Part shown: positions 61,230-64,000 of the stretch, piece by piece
Position numbering within the stretch: position 1 is the first letter of the stretch
How the letters are laid out: the number at the start of each line of letters is the position of its first letter
Assembly: GCA_024234815.1 (NCBI GenBank)
Contig: JACKNO010000004.1
Location: forward strand, 124,001-188,000
DNA: 64,000 nt
Direction of reading: 5' to 3'
DNA from: Pseudomonadales bacterium
GTDB lineage: Bacteria > Pseudomonadota > Gammaproteobacteria > Pseudomonadales > Halieaceae
Position numbers and translations under genes: made by a program
The notes under the pieces: model-generated
Seen by the model: only the letters and a program-made list of their open reading frames with translations
What the model was told of the DNA's origin: nothing
The model's database searches: none

Positions 61230-62885
61230 GAGTTTGCCGTGTACCGCCGATCCAGGATTCCGGGCTCACGTGGAGAATGCAGGTGCCGAAGCTGGTCCCG
61301 CTCATGCGTGCGTCGTTGATTCGAACCATGTCCCTGGCGCCTTTTTGCAGCAGTTTTTTCGCCTGGTGGGGGTGCTGGCGGCGCGGGCCTGGCGCCGCCG
61401 TGCCAGTTCGAGATTCCCCGATACAGAGAGGGTGATAAGACCGGGACGGGATATCAGCTCGATCTCATCGCCATTCTGCACGAGGGCCAGCAGTCCGCCT
61501 ATCCAGGATTCCGGGCTCACGTGGAATGCAGGTGCAACTGGTCCGCTCATCTGCGCGCGTCGCTGATTCGAACCATGTCCCTGGTGCCTTCCTCTGTCAG
61601 TTTTTCGGAATGGGGATCATACCGTTTCAGCCATACCAGGTCCGCCTTTGGGCCCCGCATTGCTGCCCGCAACGCCTGGTGCGTCCTGCTCCAGGTCGGG
61701 TCGTGAATACGCGCTGCGGGTCGTCCGCGTTTTCGAACACCACCGCTGCGCCCGATGCCTTTACAGGGCAGGGTCCAGCCACCTGGGCAAACCACACGCA
61801 ACCGTTGGGGGGCGAGATTGCCCCTTCCAGTACAGCCAGACTTCGGTAGCCTGGTTGTCAGGGAGCGGATAACGTCATCGTTCTCAACCCGCGCGCCTGG
61901 CGTCTTTTCCCAGGGGTTTTTACCGGTAACAGTCATGCAATCCGGGTCCAGCCGCTCGGCCGTACGGGTGAGCATCGCCGGCAGGCCTCCGGCATCGGCA
62001 ATTCCGGCATGATGTACTTGGCGGACGGTTGTACACGTTGGCCAGTACCGGCACCTGCCGATCGCGTCAAAGTCCTCCAGTGTAAAACTGGTGCCGGCAC
62101 GCGACGGGCGAAGAACGATCAGGTGAATAGCGGCATTAATTCAGAACCGCCCAGGGCCACACAGACGCTGGCATTCAGAGACTGGTCTGAAGGATGTCAC
62201 CGGGTTCACGTCGTCCCCATACCAGCTGGACTATGCGGCGACCGGCGGCGGCTGCCAGCTGGGCAATCACGAAGTCCATGGCGGCACCGACAGGCACCGG
62301 TGGTGACATGCCCAGGACCTCACGAGTGCCGTCATGGTGGAGGCGGTACCCTCACGTTACAGGTGCCGGGGAGACTCCTGCTCGGGACTTCCCACTCGTC
62401 CAGCGGCAGCTTGCGGCGATCAGGTCAGGGCCCAGCGGAAGAGCACCGGTGCCTTGCGCTATGGCCTCGCCGCCTGAATTGCCAATAGTGGCTCGGCAGA
62501 CAATAGATGGCTGGGGAATATTCATGCTGGTCGCCCATCAACAAGCCGGGGTGGTGCTTGTCGCAGCCCCAGCAGGATAGCGCCGTCAATCAGTTAGCAG
62601 CGCAATGGTTCCTCGGTCTCCATCGCGAGAATTGCGGTACAGCAACATGGTGGAGGGTACGTACCCTTCCCGGAAGCGACATGGCGAACATTCACGGGAA
62701 GCCTCCGCCTGCCACACCGCGCTTGACCGCCTCCGCGCGCTGCCGCAGGTGGGCGCGACAGGCGTTCATATCACTCCTCAGGTGTTGACGATGCCGATCA
62801 CTGGGCGTCCTCGGAACTCCTCCGGCCGTAGCCGGCCTGCAAGGGCGTGGCCATTCTGTTCGGTAGAACCGGGATCGCCACCGAA
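61230..62885 (-). pseudogene. Frameshifted IlvD/Edd-family dehydratase with duplicated 3' segment
   Basis: Reading the minus strand across frames: 'LRPEEFRGRPVIGIVNT', 'RAHLRQRAEAVKRGVW', 'ETEEPLRC', 'IDGAILLG', 'IHLIVLRPSRAG', 'LEDFDAIGR', 'VPVLANV', 'TVTGKNPWE', 'DDVIRSL', 'GPKGGPGMAE', 'DMVRISDARMSG' and 'ALVQNGDEIEL' follow the IlvD/Edd order and end to end cover the family. Many single-base gains or losses break the frame, so no product is expected. Segments 61244-61350 and 61495-61605 are two copies of the RDMVRIxDARMSG...HVSPESW region, 250 nt apart. Confidence 0.8.
61244..61605. repeat. Direct duplication within the dehydratase pseudogene
   Basis: Copy A (about 61244-61350) and copy B (about 61495-61605) share the string from TCCAGGATTCCGGGCTCACG through GATTCGAACCATGTCCCTGG. 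Copy B has several small deletions relative to A. The 250-nt offset contains the sequence that should follow copy B in an intact gene. Confidence 0.8.
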
Positions 62886-62997
62886 TTAGCAGCAGCTGCG
62901 GTTGTTCAGGCCGCACGGCATTGGCGATCCTGTTTGTTTCGATCAGGTCGGGTGTGATCTTCTCGACCGTGTTGACACCCATCAACGCCATGGCGGC
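62886..62997 (-). pseudogene. C-terminal tail of an FMN-dependent alpha-hydroxy-acid dehydrogenase
   Basis: RAAMALMGVNTVEKITPDLI ETNRIANAV matches the last residues of LldD/mandelate-dehydrogenase-type proteins (MALMGV-x-(S/T)-V-x-x-(I/L)-TPDL). The codon just before is TAG in frame, so only about 35 residues remain. It precedes the dehydratase in the same orientation. Confidence 0.6.
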
Positions 62998-63039
62998 GCG
63001 CTAATACTACCAGCATAGACCAGTCAAACGCGGGAGACT

Positions 63040-64000
63040 GTCGGCTTGCCGGCAGTGCCGAGACCAGGCCCTTTCATTTGGCTGTCCCATTCAACCAATT
63101 GTAATTGGTGTCTCTGGAGTAACCCATAAACAATCTGCCCGTCTTCCGAATTCGGGTGTGCGAGAAGTCGTATACCAGCCGTGGGCATTTTCTGTCCTCA
63201 ACACTGAATAGCACCATTGAATTTGGACCTGGGAACCTTCGGGCGTGGGCGGAGCACATCGCGCTTTGCTCCAAATGGCTCGCTATAGATCATGCTTCAG
63301 GTAAGCACTGAAAACAGACATCATATCGTTACTGAAATATTTCACTTGAACTGCTGATGTCCGACGACCAGTTGCCGTCGCCGCCAAACGACCACGCTTA
63401 TCAAGTATATCGGCGAATGCAACGCGACGGTGACAAGGTTTTACAAGGGCGTCCTCTGCCAATTCCGCAACCATAGACATACACGTCGTCATCTGCAACG
63501 ACTGCGGCGCTGCCAAATCCGTACTCGCCCTCTTCGGAAAAACAAGGTCGGGTATGATTCAACATAATGGTTGAACCGGTCGCTCGGGGAAACACAGTAA
63601 GTCTTTCAAACTGCGATGGAATGACCCATGAGAAAAATTCAGAAAGGGCCGGCTTCGACCAGTACTTTGCGATAAAGACGTAGGCCGGAGCCTTTGTTCT
63701 CGTCCACGATCATCGTTCCCGGCCAGATATGCCACCAGTGCGCAAGGCGGTCCTCCTGCCGACAGTATTCACAACGCCATGGCTCGCATTGAATGCCGCT
63801 CAACTTCGGTAAGTGGAAAAAAAGCTGGCAGTGCGCCCACTGTCGACCTGCTCCGAAAGCCCGCTAATATGCCATCCCCGGCGTCGATGTCGTAAGTCAC
63901 CGAGTAGACAATGAATTGCTGAGCATCAGGGGGGTGTTTCGGAGTTCGGGAATTCCAGCAGAGATATCCCACAAATAACCACTGGGATTTGCCCACGGAA
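63040..64000 (-). pseudogene. Decayed secreted protein with DUF4185/DUF5005-like pieces
   Basis: Minus-strand pieces in several frames read 'FGSAAVVADDDVYVYGCG', 'VAFADILDKRG', 'FPGPNSMVLFSVEDRKCPRLVYDF', 'TGRLFMGYSRDTNYNW' and 'IVYSVTYDIDAGDG'. The (Y/F)GSAxVV-x-DDVYVYGC segment followed by a 'sYSRDTN' piece resembles beta-propeller secreted proteins of the DUF4185 type. Stops and shifts separate all of them. It runs off the window end. Low-confidence family call. Confidence 0.35.

Noticed and set aside
61230..62900. Several plus-strand frames of 80-160 codons in the right-hand region
   Set aside because: They are shadows of the frameshifted dehydratase on the minus strand, with no domains or RBS.
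1..64000. CRISPR array or rRNA operon
   Set aside because: No regularly spaced repeat with unique spacers was seen (the 23-bp repeat is tandem without spacers), and no rRNA-like sequence was recognised.

Overview
The window looks like chromosomal DNA of a GC-rich marine gammaproteobacterium, probably in the Halieaceae/Cellvibrionales neighbourhood. This placement is inferred from gene content: a large TonB-dependent receptor, a dockerin-tailed subtilase, abundant acyl-CoA, SDR, P450 and NTF2-like enzymes, a VPLPA-CTERM protein, and standard gamma-type PurL, MltF, SecDF and Rnk. No rRNA genes or CRISPR arrays were seen.

Region by region. (1) 1-9100: tail of an NnrS-like membrane protein, a secreted S8 peptidase with dockerin tail, and a TonB receptor divergent from a Tat-exported FAD oxidoreductase. 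(2) 9100-14540: acyl-CoA dehydrogenase, a MarR-EmrA-EmrB efflux operon and an atypical SDR. (3) 14770-33785: the conserved core, with tadA, mltF, purL, secD-secF, an FkbM methyltransferase, nitroreductase, dienoyl-CoA isomerase-like crotonase, a PPIase-HupE pair, an OYE-type flavin enzyme, P450, a lipoprotein, an esterase, a DUF3301-like protein and queD. An AT-rich convergent gap in this stretch carries DnaA-box-like motifs. (4) 33934-34203: tRNA-Val(TAC) and tRNA-Asp(GTC) under a consensus promoter. (5) 34158-40860: a mosaic island directly behind tRNA-Asp. It holds a TIR-like gene abutting an AbiV/HEPN-like gene (a candidate two-gene antiphage module), an IS481-type remnant, an intact IS5-family element with CTAG target duplications, a small gene with a nonsense codon, a small secreted protein, a VPLPA-CTERM protein with a sigma-54-type promoter, a phage terminase small-subunit remnant, a 23-bp-period repeat resembling IS21 ends, and a ParE toxin remnant. 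(6) 40862-59116: SDR plus two tandem NTF2-like proteins, Kef-type antiporter, a PepSY-response regulator-histidine kinase operon divergent from a second PepSY gene, rnk, an RND pump, TVP38-like and APC membrane proteins, and an arylsulfatase. (7) 59117-64000: an intact ThDP enzyme followed by decayed DNA. Readable remnants there are an IlvD/Edd dehydratase with many frameshifts and a duplicated segment, the tail of an FMN alpha-hydroxy-acid dehydrogenase, and a secreted DUF4185-like protein.

The main novelty candidate is the TIR-like/AbiV-like pair at 34564-35994. It has a palindromic operator-like site upstream and no recognisable cyclic-nucleotide synthase beside it. Other points of interest are four response-regulator half-sites phased at exactly 11 bp between the divergent PepSY promoters, the sigma-54 promoter on the exosortase-sorted protein gene, and the frameshift-ridden IlvD region, which may be true decay or poor sequence at a contig end.
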